In this document: in pieces, positions 33,901 to 42,515 of the stretch
Position numbering within the stretch: position 1 is the stretch's first letter
Layout of the letters: each line of letters starts with the position of its first letter
Program-made: the position numbers and the translations under genes
The notes under the pieces: generated by a model
Told to the model about the DNA's origin: nothing
The model's input: only the letters and a program-made list of their open reading frames with translations
The model's database searches: none
Assembly: GCA_008501825.1 (NCBI GenBank)
Contig: QQUA01000006.1
Location: forward strand, 124,001-188,000
From: Planctomycetota bacterium
GTDB lineage: Bacteria > Planctomycetota > UBA1135
Direction: 5' to 3'
DNA: 64,000 nt

Positions 33901-34124
33901 TACCATTCTTCCTTCCCGCGCTCGAACAATGCTTTGAGCCACTCGGGATGGAGTTTTTTATCTTCCGGGACTCGGTGATCCCCCGGCTGAAAAGGTCCAG
34001 CAGTCCAAGCGCCGGCAGGAAATGCCATGCCGGCCATCCCACTTAGCGAAGCCCTCAAGAAATCGCGCCGGTTCCAACCGGCTTGCGAAGAAGAACAACA
34101 GGGAGCCTTGGGAGCATCAGTCAT
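30945..34124 (-). CDS. GH116-type glycosidase (DUF608) with Tat signal and inserted beta-sandwich
   Basis: 1059 residues. Tat signal peptide with RRDFLRAS. The GH116 family (beta-glucosidase, glucosylceramidase and xylosidase) pairs an N-terminal beta-sandwich with a C-terminal (alpha/alpha)6 barrel. Here the N-terminal domain (STVGMPIGGICTGQLYLLGDG, PFGRVKYEHG) is interrupted at about 285-425 by another beta-sandwich (ADFEGGNYGQWK, GEAFGE-like, LISPTFKIERPYLSFLIGGG, GWGHINVDQIEF), a module known from levanases and other GH32 enzymes. The barrel has GCCHGTCGHVWNYAQ and HNTYDIDYYGANTMVGSLYL near 715, where the Asp of the YD motif is the expected acid catalyst. Secreted folded, and likely acting on a glucoside or a related plant or algal sugar. 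Exact substrate unknown. Confidence 0.9.
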   Translation of the reverse strand: MTDAPKAPCCSSSQAGWNRRDFLRASLSGMAGMAFPAGAWTAGPFQPGDHRVPEDKKLHPEWLKALFERGKEEWYRGKALSTVGMPIGGICTGQLYLLGDGRLGCWDLFNSNHNTGYGQVNFREGRSAQTNVQNVNQFVPHLQVEHGFWLQWKEGDTWKRRSLDQAGFPEVAFRGEYPFGRVKYEHGEVPIRVELTAFSPFIPLNAEDSALPVTVLSFELENHSDKAVDLGILGYLQNAVAHKSASDFVGVLRNRVSRSTGSLKVLLEAEPQAPSPESGRPPQVFADFEGGNYGQWKREGQAFGERPATGTLPKQQQVSGFEGKGLVNTYLGGDDTLTGRLISPTFKIERPYLSFLIGGGQHPNKTCMNLEVDGEVVLSAHGRNQERLRTRNWNLTPWLGKRARLVIVDEVTGGWGHINVDQIEFRDQPRPMNHGMLVEQADFGTMSFGLLNPPEDVRAWAGFPEPDRWNGAEFPAASELKEGALADKLFAALHAPLRLQPGERRQLQFLLCWHFPNLHQLGRRVSHQYARRFRNAGEVSAYVAQHFDRLQAQTQTWHRHFYQSSLPLWLLDRIGSTTSILASSTCQWWRNGRFWAFEGVGCCHGTCGHVWNYAQTLARLFPELERSVRELQDFQAGEGFNQESGEISFRGANFYWAGDSQAGYVLKAYREHQMSGDEDFLERNWSEIKKALQFLIGQDSAGSGGKANGLLEGKQHNTYDIDYYGANTMVGSLYLGALRAAEMMAGEIGDQEFAEECGRLFESGRRLTMERLFNGEYFTQEVDLQKHPKHQYGDGCLADQLFGQFWAHQLGLGYLYPQESVKKALASIWKYCWAPDVGPQNEAHPPERWFARPGEAGLFLCTWPKSRHLGRESTRYRDEVWTGIEYQVAAHMIHEGMVLEALAICRGIHERYAASKRNPWNEIECGDHYARALASWGVFIGLCGFRYHGPQKMLGFAPRLQPENFRAPFTAAEGWGSFLQFQREGQQECRIHLAWGQLQLRILEIELPPDCQAQALRISGPEGRLDFHWRQNQAAVTVKLDQDLVLEEDQSLILIANWS

Positions 34125-34166
34125 GGGAGCCTCCGCGAGTCTCCCAAGCTTAGGCTTCCCCGCCTC

Positions 34167-36743
34167 CTAATCGTCGGCTTGAAGCAATTCTTCTACCGTC
34201 CAGGGATAGATTCGGTCTTGCAATCCGGCTCGAACTCGTTCGACTTCCTGAGCGGAAACCGGTTCGGCACCGTGCCCCCATTCGCGACGGATGTAGGTCA
34301 GGACGGCGGCAATCTCTTCATCGCTGGCGGCATAAGCCGGCATTTCCAGATTCCACTCCCGGTTGTTGATCTTGATCGGTCCGGTCAAGCCGCCGGCCAC
34401 GATTCGAATCAAGCGACGTTTCGAGCCCAGAACCCAAGGCTGATATCGCAACGGTGGAGCTTTCCCCGGCTCCCCCAGACCTGAACTTTGATGACAACTG
34501 GCACAATCCCGGCTGAAGAGATCGCGCCCTTGCTCGAAACGCAACTTGTCTTCCGGACTCAAGGGCGGCACGCTGACCCACTCGATATCCTCTCGCCCGG
34601 GCCAAGCCAATTGCCCATAAAGCTTTTCGCCCAGGGACCGGGCCGACTCGACTAGAGAAGCCGCCCAATCCTCCTTAGTTGCCGGGGCTTCGGCCAAGGG
34701 AATGTAAGTAGGCTTGCCATCCGGCCCTTTCGGTCGCCCATCCAATATCCCCTGCAAGACCGCCTGCTGTTGCCAATCGGAAGTCAGACCGGCCACGAAA
34801 TCAAGCAAGTCTTGTACCCGAGAGGAACGGCCTTCCCGGACTACGGAGCGGGCCAGGAGGCGAAAAGTGGTGGCCTGGCCCTTGTCGCCCGCTTGCCAGC
34901 CGGGGTGGATCGCCAGGCGTTTCAAAAAACTGAATTCTCGCTGGTGCAAGCCGCTAAGCACCGCCGCCCGGGCCGGTGCCTTGCCGGCGGATTCGGCCAA
35001 CAAATCGGCCAAATGGGCATCGCCGGCTTCATTGGCCGCCTCGCCAAGGGAAAGCAAGATCTGCCAACGCAACCGGCCGGAGCCTTGATCGAAGAGTTGG
35101 CGCAATTGATCCGCCAACGGAGCCGCCGACGGTGCGGCCAGCAAACTTTCCGCCAAGCGCACCGCTTCGTAGACCACTCTCTCATCGGGATCTTTCAAAG
35201 CCGCTTGCACCAAGGAGAGATCCAATCCGCCCATGCCTTCCAAAGCCCAAAGGGCATGAATCCGTCCCAAAGGTTCGGCTGCCTGCAAGGCGTGGCGCCG
35301 GACCAGATCGTGAGCGGTTTGCGATCTTCGACCGCGGGCGATCCACTGTTGCTGAGCTTGGTCTCGGTACCAGGATTGGGGATGACTCAATGCCGGCAAC
35401 AATTCCGACCAATCGGCTTCTTCCAATTTTGTCGCCGCCTCCGGTTTGGCCCCGGTCGGAAGTATTCGATAAATCCGACCCAAGCCGGTCGGCCGATCCA
35501 AACCGCGTTCGAGCACTTGCCGCCGCAAAAAGGTGGTCATGAAAACTCGGTGTTGCAGGATTCCGCGGTATAGGTCGACTAGGTACAAGCCGCCGTCCGG
35601 GCCGTTATAGGCATTCACGGGCCGAAAGCGTTCATCGGTGGAAGTCAAAAACTCCGTGCCTTCGAACATCTCGCTGGCATGAAGACGCCCACCGTCATCT
35701 TGTTGCAGCGTATAGCACTTCACCAAATTTCCGGAAGGTTCCGGAACGAAGGCCGCCCCGTGATAAGCCTCCGGGAAGACCCCGCCCCGGTAGATCAGCG
35801 GCCCGCAGGCGGCGGTGAATTGAGCCAAGCGCCCGTCCTCCAAAAGGGTTCCCTGGCGATAACCGCGGTTGACCCCCGCGTTTACCCGCCCGGACCACAG
35901 TCGCCGCTTGGCGCCGACGCCTTCATTGCCGCCCGGTCCACGGCCGAAGTTTGGATTTCGAACGACGTAGCGTGAACTGATGAAATCGGCCCGCAATGGA
36001 TCGCTGTTGGTGTTGAAAAACAGACGGCCCAGGTCATCCATGGTCAAGCCCCATTGCCCGCCGCCTCCGGTATATTGCCGTTCCCATACATCTTGCCGGT
36101 AGCGATACCGGAGATGGTGGTTGGCGCATTCAATCCAATTGTCCAAGCCGACCATCAAACCGTTGATGGCATGTTCCGGATTGTGCAAGCCGGCTTGAAA
36201 CCCGGTATCGACAACTTCCCACTGGTCGGCTTCGTCGTCACCGTCTTCATCGATCACGTAAAGCAAATCCGGAGGAGCGAGGACCAGCGCCCCCTTACCA
36301 AAGGGAAGCACACCTCGCGGCAAGACCAACTCATCCATGAAAACTTGGCGGTGGTCCATGGTTCCATCGCGATTTTGATCGCTGAGGATGACGATGTTGC
36401 CTTCGGGTTCACGCTCCCCTTCACCATCGACGTTTGGCATGAAGCCCCTCATTTCCACCACCCAAAGCCGACCCCGGGCGTCCCAAGCCATGGCGATGGG
36501 GTCCTCCACCAACGGTTCGCTGGCGACCAGATCGATTTCGAAGCCCTCCGCCAGGGTGAAGGAGCGCAAGGCTTCTTCCGGGCTCAAGACCGGAGCCGGA
36601 GGGATTTGGATGTGATCGGGAACCGGGTTTTGCGTTTCCCCTGGGCGGTCGCCGGCCTGACCCCAAGCCGCGGTCGCAAGAGCCCAAAAGGCCAGAAAGA
36701 GGCCGGGCACACTGGGGGCACCGGAATGGGAGGGGAAGTTCAT
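34167..36743 (-). CDS. PVC-type cytochrome-dehydrogenase (membrane-bound dehydrogenase, HEAT repeats, CxxCH)
   Basis: 858 residues from the ATG at 36743, which gives a signal peptide (SVPGLFLAFWALATAAWGQ). The frame is open to 37058, but that extension would overlap the divergent gene and reads unlike protein. Domains: a six-bladed propeller of the sorbosone-dehydrogenase type at about 60-400 (AMAWDARGRLWVVEMRG, VDLYRGILQHR), HEAT repeats (about 410-620), and a C-terminal monohaem cytochrome c with CASCH near 746 and candidate distal Met in NLEMPAY. Members are numerous in planctomycetes and probably oxidise sugars or alcohols with transfer to the cytochrome. It is 42 bases downstream of the GH116 enzyme's start on the same strand and probably serves sugar oxidation. 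Confidence 0.93.
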   Translation of the reverse strand: MNFPSHSGAPSVPGLFLAFWALATAAWGQAGDRPGETQNPVPDHIQIPPAPVLSPEEALRSFTLAEGFEIDLVASEPLVEDPIAMAWDARGRLWVVEMRGFMPNVDGEGEREPEGNIVILSDQNRDGTMDHRQVFMDELVLPRGVLPFGKGALVLAPPDLLYVIDEDGDDEADQWEVVDTGFQAGLHNPEHAINGLMVGLDNWIECANHHLRYRYRQDVWERQYTGGGGQWGLTMDDLGRLFFNTNSDPLRADFISSRYVVRNPNFGRGPGGNEGVGAKRRLWSGRVNAGVNRGYRQGTLLEDGRLAQFTAACGPLIYRGGVFPEAYHGAAFVPEPSGNLVKCYTLQQDDGGRLHASEMFEGTEFLTSTDERFRPVNAYNGPDGGLYLVDLYRGILQHRVFMTTFLRRQVLERGLDRPTGLGRIYRILPTGAKPEAATKLEEADWSELLPALSHPQSWYRDQAQQQWIARGRRSQTAHDLVRRHALQAAEPLGRIHALWALEGMGGLDLSLVQAALKDPDERVVYEAVRLAESLLAAPSAAPLADQLRQLFDQGSGRLRWQILLSLGEAANEAGDAHLADLLAESAGKAPARAAVLSGLHQREFSFLKRLAIHPGWQAGDKGQATTFRLLARSVVREGRSSRVQDLLDFVAGLTSDWQQQAVLQGILDGRPKGPDGKPTYIPLAEAPATKEDWAASLVESARSLGEKLYGQLAWPGREDIEWVSVPPLSPEDKLRFEQGRDLFSRDCASCHQSSGLGEPGKAPPLRYQPWVLGSKRRLIRIVAGGLTGPIKINNREWNLEMPAYAASDEEIAAVLTYIRREWGHGAEPVSAQEVERVRAGLQDRIYPWTVEELLQADD

Positions 36744-36859
36744 GCGGAATGGAGGGGAGGGCGCCAAGCAACTCGACCCTGCTTTTCTAAAACAGGGAAG
36801 GAAAAGCAGCAAGCCGGTCAACACAAGGTAGAGTAATTCACCAACCTCCCCCTCCTCCC

Positions 36860-38284
36860 ATGCTGCTTCGCGTCCGCGACGTCCAATTCCGAGAAAGTCC
36901 CGCCCGAGCGAGAATTCCATTCCACTTCGGTTCCGTTTCGCTGCAAAGCGCCCCCCTTTGCACCGTTCGAGTGGAAATTGAAATCGCTCCCGGGCACAAG
37001 GCAGAAGGTTTCGCCGCCGATTTGCTGATTCCCAAGTGGTTCGAAAAAGATCCGGCAACCACCTTGGAAGAAGACCAAAATCGACTGCGGGCGAGTTGCC
37101 TGGCGGCGGCTACGGCTTTTTTGGATGCCTCCGACCGCCCTCAACCGCTGTTTTCGCTCTGGTGGCAGGTCTATCAACATCGAGTCGGCCGGATTCTTGA
37201 CCCTAAGAGCCTTCTTAAAGGATTTGGAATTGCTCTTATCGAGCGAGCGGTCATGGATGCCGCTTGCCGAGCGGCCGAGCTTCCCTTTCACCAAGCCTTG
37301 CTTCAGGATTTATTTCAGATCGAAGCTTCCAGGATTCATCCGGACCTGAAAGGCTGGAAGGCGGCCACCGATTTACCGAAAGAGCCGGTGAATTCGGTCA
37401 TGATTCGCCACACCGTTGGCCTGAAGGATCCGATTTGGACTTCGGACGTGTCTCCGGCGGACCGAATTGACGATGGGCTGCCCCAAGCTCTGCAAGAAGA
37501 CATTCAGCGTTGGGGAGTTCGGATGTTCAAAATCAAGATCGGGGCCGGAATCGAAGAAGACCGGGAACGGTTGCTGAACATCGCCACCCTATTCAAGAGC
37601 TGCTTTGAGAAAACGCCCCGCTTCAGTTTGGATGGCAATGAACAATATCCATGTTTGGATGACGTGATTTGTCTTTTGCAGCAAGTCGAAATGCTCCCAG
37701 GAGGGTCGGAGTTTCTTCGCGGATTGATGTTTTTGGAACAGCCGTGCCCCCGGGAGCACGGCCTCGAAGGCGAAGATCGGGAGCCCTTGCAAGCCTTGGC
37801 TCAATACTGCCCGGTCGTCTTGGATGAGGGAGATTTTGGTATCGACGCTTGGCCGCGAGCCATGGAAGTCGGCTATCGCGGAGTTTCGGTGAAGAATTGC
37901 AAGGGCGTGTTCCGGGCGCTGTTGAATCGAGCTCTATGCCAGCGAGCCGGAGCCCCTTTCTTTCAAACCGGAGAAGATTTGACCAATTTGGCGGTTCTCA
38001 GTTTGCAACAGGATTTAGCGACCATGACCTCTTTAGGTTTCTCACACATCGAGCGAAACGGGCACCACTATTTTCCCGGTCTACGCCACTTGCCCGAGCA
38101 AGAAGCTGCGGACGCCCTGGAGCACCACGGCGATCTCTATGAACGGACTCCTGCGGGCATCTTGCTGAAACTGCGCAATGGATTCTTGGTATGCGGCTCC
38201 GTCCATCAAAGTGGATACGGATATTCCCTTCCCATTTGCTGGAACCAACGGCAGCCGTTCGCCTTGCAACAACCTGTAGACTGA
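36860..38284 (+). CDS. Enolase-superfamily enzyme (mandelate racemase-like)
   Basis: 474 residues, with the (alpha/beta)-barrel of the enolase superfamily. Visible landmarks: MFKIKIGAG (Lys pair after the second strand), LDGNEQY (Asp ligand), MFLEQPCP (Glu ligand), VVLDEGDFG (third acidic residue) and SVKNCKGVFRAL (Lys near the sixth strand). The N-terminal capping domain runs from about 5 to 160. It should abstract a proton alpha to a carboxylate in a sugar acid, amino acid or similar substrate (dehydratase, racemase or muconate-type). At 474 residues it is longer than the usual 360-440. The following oxidoreductase starts 6 bases after the stop and probably acts in the same pathway. Confidence 0.87.
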   Translation: MLLRVRDVQFRESPARARIPFHFGSVSLQSAPLCTVRVEIEIAPGHKAEGFAADLLIPKWFEKDPATTLEEDQNRLRASCLAAATAFLDASDRPQPLFSLWWQVYQHRVGRILDPKSLLKGFGIALIERAVMDAACRAAELPFHQALLQDLFQIEASRIHPDLKGWKAATDLPKEPVNSVMIRHTVGLKDPIWTSDVSPADRIDDGLPQALQEDIQRWGVRMFKIKIGAGIEEDRERLLNIATLFKSCFEKTPRFSLDGNEQYPCLDDVICLLQQVEMLPGGSEFLRGLMFLEQPCPREHGLEGEDREPLQALAQYCPVVLDEGDFGIDAWPRAMEVGYRGVSVKNCKGVFRALLNRALCQRAGAPFFQTGEDLTNLAVLSLQQDLATMTSLGFSHIERNGHHYFPGLRHLPEQEAADALEHHGDLYERTPAGILLKLRNGFLVCGSVHQSGYGYSLPICWNQRQPFALQQPVD

Positions 38285-38289
38285 CCGCC

Positions 38290-39732
38290 TTGCGCTTCCC
38301 CGCCCCTGGAAGATTCAAAAACGCCGCCGCCTTTGCGGAACACTGGCGCAGCCTCGGGAACGATCTCGATTGCTTTGCCGATCTAGCCGTTTCCGCCGAG
38401 GTTTTGCACCGCCCCCTGTCGGTGGGCCCGTGGCATTTGGTCAATCGCTTCGTTTGCCATCCCATGGAAGGTTGGGACGGCACCGAAAGCGGATTGCCCA
38501 GCGAACACACCCTTCGACGGTGGCGTAATTTTGGAAGAAGCGGGGCTCCTTTGATTTGGGGAGGTGAAGCCTTTGCCGTGCAGGAAGATGGCCGCGCCAA
38601 TCCCAATCAGTTGTATCTCAATCCAAAGGAAGACGTCCTTGGAGCTCTGGTGGCCTTGCGAAACGAGGTTGAACAGGGACGGCGTGAAGTCGGAGAAGAC
38701 GCGGGAGATTTGGTCATCGGCTTGCAACTGACCCATTCGGGCCGTTTCTCAAGGCCGGAGCCGGGCCCGCTGCAAGCCAAGATTGCCTACCACCATCCGA
38801 TCCTGGATGAGAAATTTCACATCGCTCCGGATGCTCCCGTTTTAAGCGACGGAGAACTGGAAGCTATTGGCGAGCATATGGTCCAAGCAGCTTGCTTGGC
38901 CGCCGAGGCTGGCTATCAATTCGTTGACGTGAAATGTTGCCACGGCTACTTGCTCCACGAGTTGCTGGGCGCCCACCGGCGAGCCGGTCCCTATGGCGGC
39001 AGCTTCGAAAACCGGACCAAGTTGTTCCGGAGAATTCTGCAGGAAATCCGTTCCCGCTGCCCGCAGATCGCTGTCCTTTGCCGCGTTTCGATTGCCGATG
39101 TAGTTCCTTTCCAAGCCAACCCGGATTCCGGCATTGGGGAACCGACCGAAGATTTGAATGCACTTCCGGATTGGGGTTTCGGAGTCCAACGCGACCCGGA
39201 TCACGCAACCGATTTGGAAGAGCCGTTCCAATTCCTGAATTTGCTTCAAGAGTTGCACGTCCCGATGGTGAATCTAAGTTTGGGAAGTCCGTATTATTGC
39301 CCTCACTTGCAACGTCCGGCGGCCTATCCGCCCAGTGACGGTTATCAGCCGCCACGGGATCCTCTCATGGATGTCGCAGTCCATCTGCGAATCGCCAGGG
39401 CTTGCAAAAAAGCTTTTCCCAACCTGGTGACCGTCGGTACCGGCTATACCTACCTCCAAGAATACCTTCCTCACGTCGCCGCTTTCGAAGTGGAACAGGG
39501 CGGCGTAGATTTGATCGGTTTAGGCCGCATGCTGCTCTCTTATCCGGAATTGCCACTGGATTTACTGCACGGCCGGGAGTTGGACCGTCGCCGCATTTGT
39601 CGCACTTTCAGCGACTGTACCACCGCACCTCGAAACGGCATGATCAGCGGCTGCTATCCCTTGGATCATCATTACAAACAACTGCCCGAAGCCGACCGTT
39701 TGAAGAAGTGGAAGGCCGGTTACCGAGTCTGA
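38290..39732 (+). CDS. Old yellow enzyme/NADH:flavin oxidoreductase
   Basis: 480 residues from a TTG 6 bases after the preceding stop. An earlier in-frame start at 38191 would overlap that gene by 94 bases. FMN-dependent TIM barrel: LVNRFVCHPMEGWDG (FMN loop), GEAFAVQEDGRANPN, LQLTHSGRFSRPE with the substrate-binding His region, VDVKCCHGYLLHELLGAHRRAGPYGGSFENR (family signature) and late VTVGTGYTYLQEYLPHV and DLIGLGRMLLSYPE with the phosphate site. The family reduces enoyl and other alkene bonds or removes functional groups. It lacks the C-terminal iron-sulfur/FAD parts of 2,4-dienoyl-CoA reductases. Substrate unknown; neighbours suggest a carboxylate. Confidence 0.88.
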   Translation: MRFPAPGRFKNAAAFAEHWRSLGNDLDCFADLAVSAEVLHRPLSVGPWHLVNRFVCHPMEGWDGTESGLPSEHTLRRWRNFGRSGAPLIWGGEAFAVQEDGRANPNQLYLNPKEDVLGALVALRNEVEQGRREVGEDAGDLVIGLQLTHSGRFSRPEPGPLQAKIAYHHPILDEKFHIAPDAPVLSDGELEAIGEHMVQAACLAAEAGYQFVDVKCCHGYLLHELLGAHRRAGPYGGSFENRTKLFRRILQEIRSRCPQIAVLCRVSIADVVPFQANPDSGIGEPTEDLNALPDWGFGVQRDPDHATDLEEPFQFLNLLQELHVPMVNLSLGSPYYCPHLQRPAAYPPSDGYQPPRDPLMDVAVHLRIARACKKAFPNLVTVGTGYTYLQEYLPHVAAFEVEQGGVDLIGLGRMLLSYPELPLDLLHGRELDRRRICRTFSDCTTAPRNGMISGCYPLDHHYKQLPEADRLKKWKAGYRV

Positions 39733-39746
39733 TCAAGTCCTGAAAC

Positions 39747-41177
39747 ATGAGCGCATCCGGATCCGACGAACTTCATGAAATCCGACAAGGCTTGCGGATG
39801 GCTCATCCGCCGGATCCGGAGGAACTGGCCCAAGAAAAAGCTTATTTGAATTCCCTTCAGGGCAAGAGTTTGGGTGCCCGCATTCGAGGTTATGGGCGTT
39901 TCGTCGGTCCGGGTTATCTGCAAAGCGCCATGACTTTGGGCGGAGGCACTGCCGCCGCTTCGCTATTCGCCGGCGCCGCTTTCGGTTACCGGCTCTTGTG
40001 GGTTGCCCCTTTAGCCATGCTGATGGGCATTTGGATGTTGTCGGCAGTTTCCCACCAAACCCTCAGTACCGGCCAGCGCCCTTACCAGGCCATGGCCCAT
40101 TTCGCCGGCAAGCCTTTCGCCCTCGCTTGGGCTTTGGGCGCTCTCTTGTCCTCGATCATATGGCACTTTCCCCAATATTCTCTGGCTTCCGCCGTCCTGG
40201 TGGACATGGGAGATGTTTTCGGGCTTCCAGGGCTTTCTCCCTTTGCCATGGGCTTGGTCGTCCTGGTTTGGGCGGTGGCTTTATCCATGTTGTACGGCAG
40301 CTCTCCCGCTCTCGTGCGCTGGTACGAACGGCTTTTGAAGTACATGGTTTGGGGAATCGTTTTCGCGTTCGGAGCCGTCGTAGCCAAAACCGGCATTATC
40401 AATTGGGGGGAACTCGGACGCGGCTTCCTGCCCCTGCCTTTGCCCGGGGACCACAATGCCGGAACCGAGAACGCGGTCGCTGCAGTAACCGTCATATTGA
40501 GTGGCTTGTCCGCTGCAGTAGGGGTCAACATGCTGTTCCTTTATCCCTATACCCTCCTTGCCCGGGGTTGGGGGCGGGAACATCGAGGATTGGCCCGTTT
40601 TGATTTGTTGACTGGGATGTTTCTGCCTTATGCCCTGGCAACTTGTTTGATGATTCTGGCCACGGCCAACACCTTGCACGCAAACGGAGAATTCTCCGGA
40701 ACCGGATTGCGCCCGGTGGAGGCCGCTCGAATCTTGGGCGAAGTCTTGGGTCCGACCTACGGCCGGGTGTTATTCAATTTCGGCATTTTGGGCATGGCGC
40801 TGAGCTCCATCACCCTCCAAATGCTGTGCGCGGGTTTTGTTTGCATGGAACTCTTTGGTTTCGAAGTCGGCAGCCGCAAATACCGCTTGGCCACTTTGCT
40901 GCCGGTGCCCGGTTTCCTGGGCTCCATTCTCTGGGCAGATATCGCGGTTTGGATCGCCGTTCCTACAAACATCGTGTGCGGCTTTCTACTTCCGGCGGCT
41001 TACTTCGGATTCATCAAGCTACAAGGAAACCGTGATTACCTCGGCGAAGACTTTCCCCGGGGAGGCCGCGGCCGCTTGTGGTTGGTCGGCATGGTGGGAA
41101 TTACCTTATTCCTTACCGCGTTCCTGGCCTGGTACGCCGTGAGCAAAGGCCCCGGCTACCTGGAAAAACTCTTCTGA
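39747..41177 (+). CDS. Nramp-like transporter with altered metal-binding motifs
   Basis: 476 residues, about 11 membrane helices after a hydrophilic N-terminus. The overall helix pattern and the paired GPGYLQSAMTLGGGTAAAS opening match the Nramp superfamily. The Nramp metal site DPGN in the first helix reads GPGY here, and the sixth-helix MPHN reads LYPY (MLFLYPYTLLARGWG), so canonical Mn/Fe ligands are missing. It may carry another cation or an organic solute. Located 14 bases after the flavoenzyme, hinting that it supplies or exports that pathway's substrate (inference). Alternative: an APC-fold transporter of another family. Confidence 0.8.
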   Translation: MSASGSDELHEIRQGLRMAHPPDPEELAQEKAYLNSLQGKSLGARIRGYGRFVGPGYLQSAMTLGGGTAAASLFAGAAFGYRLLWVAPLAMLMGIWMLSAVSHQTLSTGQRPYQAMAHFAGKPFALAWALGALLSSIIWHFPQYSLASAVLVDMGDVFGLPGLSPFAMGLVVLVWAVALSMLYGSSPALVRWYERLLKYMVWGIVFAFGAVVAKTGIINWGELGRGFLPLPLPGDHNAGTENAVAAVTVILSGLSAAVGVNMLFLYPYTLLARGWGREHRGLARFDLLTGMFLPYALATCLMILATANTLHANGEFSGTGLRPVEAARILGEVLGPTYGRVLFNFGILGMALSSITLQMLCAGFVCMELFGFEVGSRKYRLATLLPVPGFLGSILWADIAVWIAVPTNIVCGFLLPAAYFGFIKLQGNRDYLGEDFPRGGRGRLWLVGMVGITLFLTAFLAWYAVSKGPGYLEKLF

Positions 41178-41300
41178 TCGAAAATTCGACAGCCTTCATC
41201 CCGGTTTTCCAGAATTCGAAACTGGGCTAGCATGATTGCATGACGACCTCCTCCCCGCCACCGCCCGGAACGAGGTCCCGGCAAGCTGGAAGCCTAGGCC

Positions 41301-42515
41301 ATGGTTGACCCTCGTTTGCTGCTCGGCCGCCGGGAAGACCAGCGTTTGGAATTCAAAGCCGGACAGATTTTGCGAAGCCGTGAGGGTCGCCGCAAATTGG
41401 TTCGGGAGGTCGTGGCCATGCTGAATGCCGGTGGCGGTTTAATTTACGTCGGCATCGGCGAACGAGGCTCGATCGCCACGGTATTTCGCCCTCTGTTGGA
41501 AATGGACCGCCCCCATGAAGACGCGCTTCGGGACGGCCTTATCGATTTGATTGAACCGCGGATCCGCAACGAGGAAGTCCAATTGGCATGGCTTGACGCC
41601 ACCGAGGGTCAAGTTCTGGAAATCAAAGTGCGGCCGCGGTCACCGTCCCCCCACCCGCCTTTTTGCATTCGGCAGGGTGAAAACCGAAAGTACCTGGTTC
41701 GCGTCCACGATCGAATGCGAATCATGACCTATTTGCAACTTGCCGGCGCCACCGATGAAGGCATGGCCCGGCGGGAAAGCTGGTTCGCCGAAACTTGCAA
41801 AGAAGTTGCCGATTGGTTTCCGGAACCTGAACCGGCCTTGCTCTTGACCTTGGGATTGCAAGGGGACTTCGACGATGAAACTTTTGAACTTCCGGACAAC
41901 GCTCCAGATTTGCTGAATGCCCCCAGTGCAGATCTGCTCGCAAACGGCGGATGGCCGGCCAACTCGGAAGAAAGCCCCCAAGCCCGGTGGTACAAGGGCC
42001 GGCGATTTTTGCTGGCCGGCAATTCGGAACAAGGCTACCGGAGGTTGCGAGTGGACCGGCAGGGACGCTTAGGTTTCACCACCCGACTACAGCATTTGCA
42101 GGTGAATGTTCCGGAAGATTTATTCCGCCTTCGCCCCAAATCGCAGGGCATGATTCACCCGAGAGCCTTGGTGGAAACCGTAGTTTCGGCGGTTCGCATG
42201 GGCCGGATGTTGTGGCATGATCATCTGGAATCAGCGGACGTCCACGCGCACTTGGACTTGTTCGGAGCTGAAAATTGGCTGCTCCCTCCCACCCTGCCTG
42301 GCACCCAAGACTGGAAAGAAGTTGCAAGCTGGAAGTTCAGCGAAGAGCCGGCGATTCGCATTGGGCCGATGAGACGACGAGCTGAAAGTTTCGATCGCAA
42401 TCCGGACGAACTCAGCTTGCACTTGTTGCAGGAGCTTTACTCCGAATTTGATTACATGCCGGAACAAGTTCCGGCATTTGACCTGACTTCCAGTCGCTAC
42501 TTACCCCCGGCCTGA
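41301..42515 (+). CDS. AlbA_2 (Schlafen-type) DNA-binding-domain protein
   Basis: 404 residues. The N-terminal Schlafen AlbA_2 domain spans about 5-135 (EDQRLEFKAGQI, EVVAMLNAGGGLIYVGIGERG, VLEIKVRPRSPSPHPPFCI, RKYLVRVHDRM). The C-terminal 250 residues are not recognised and include acidic and Trp-rich parts. AlbA_2 proteins are putative nucleic-acid-binding regulators; the role of this one is unknown. Its last 19 bases overlap the convergent nagB. Confidence 0.82.
   Translation: MVDPRLLLGRREDQRLEFKAGQILRSREGRRKLVREVVAMLNAGGGLIYVGIGERGSIATVFRPLLEMDRPHEDALRDGLIDLIEPRIRNEEVQLAWLDATEGQVLEIKVRPRSPSPHPPFCIRQGENRKYLVRVHDRMRIMTYLQLAGATDEGMARRESWFAETCKEVADWFPEPEPALLLTLGLQGDFDDETFELPDNAPDLLNAPSADLLANGGWPANSEESPQARWYKGRRFLLAGNSEQGYRRLRVDRQGRLGFTTRLQHLQVNVPEDLFRLRPKSQGMIHPRALVETVVSAVRMGRMLWHDHLESADVHAHLDLFGAENWLLPPTLPGTQDWKEVASWKFSEEPAIRIGPMRRRAESFDRNPDELSLHLLQELYSEFDYMPEQVPAFDLTSSRYLPPA

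Noticed and set aside
36744..37058. N-terminal extension of the PVC-type cytochrome-dehydrogenase
   Set aside because: It would overlap the divergent enolase-superfamily gene and place the signal peptide 100 residues inside the protein.
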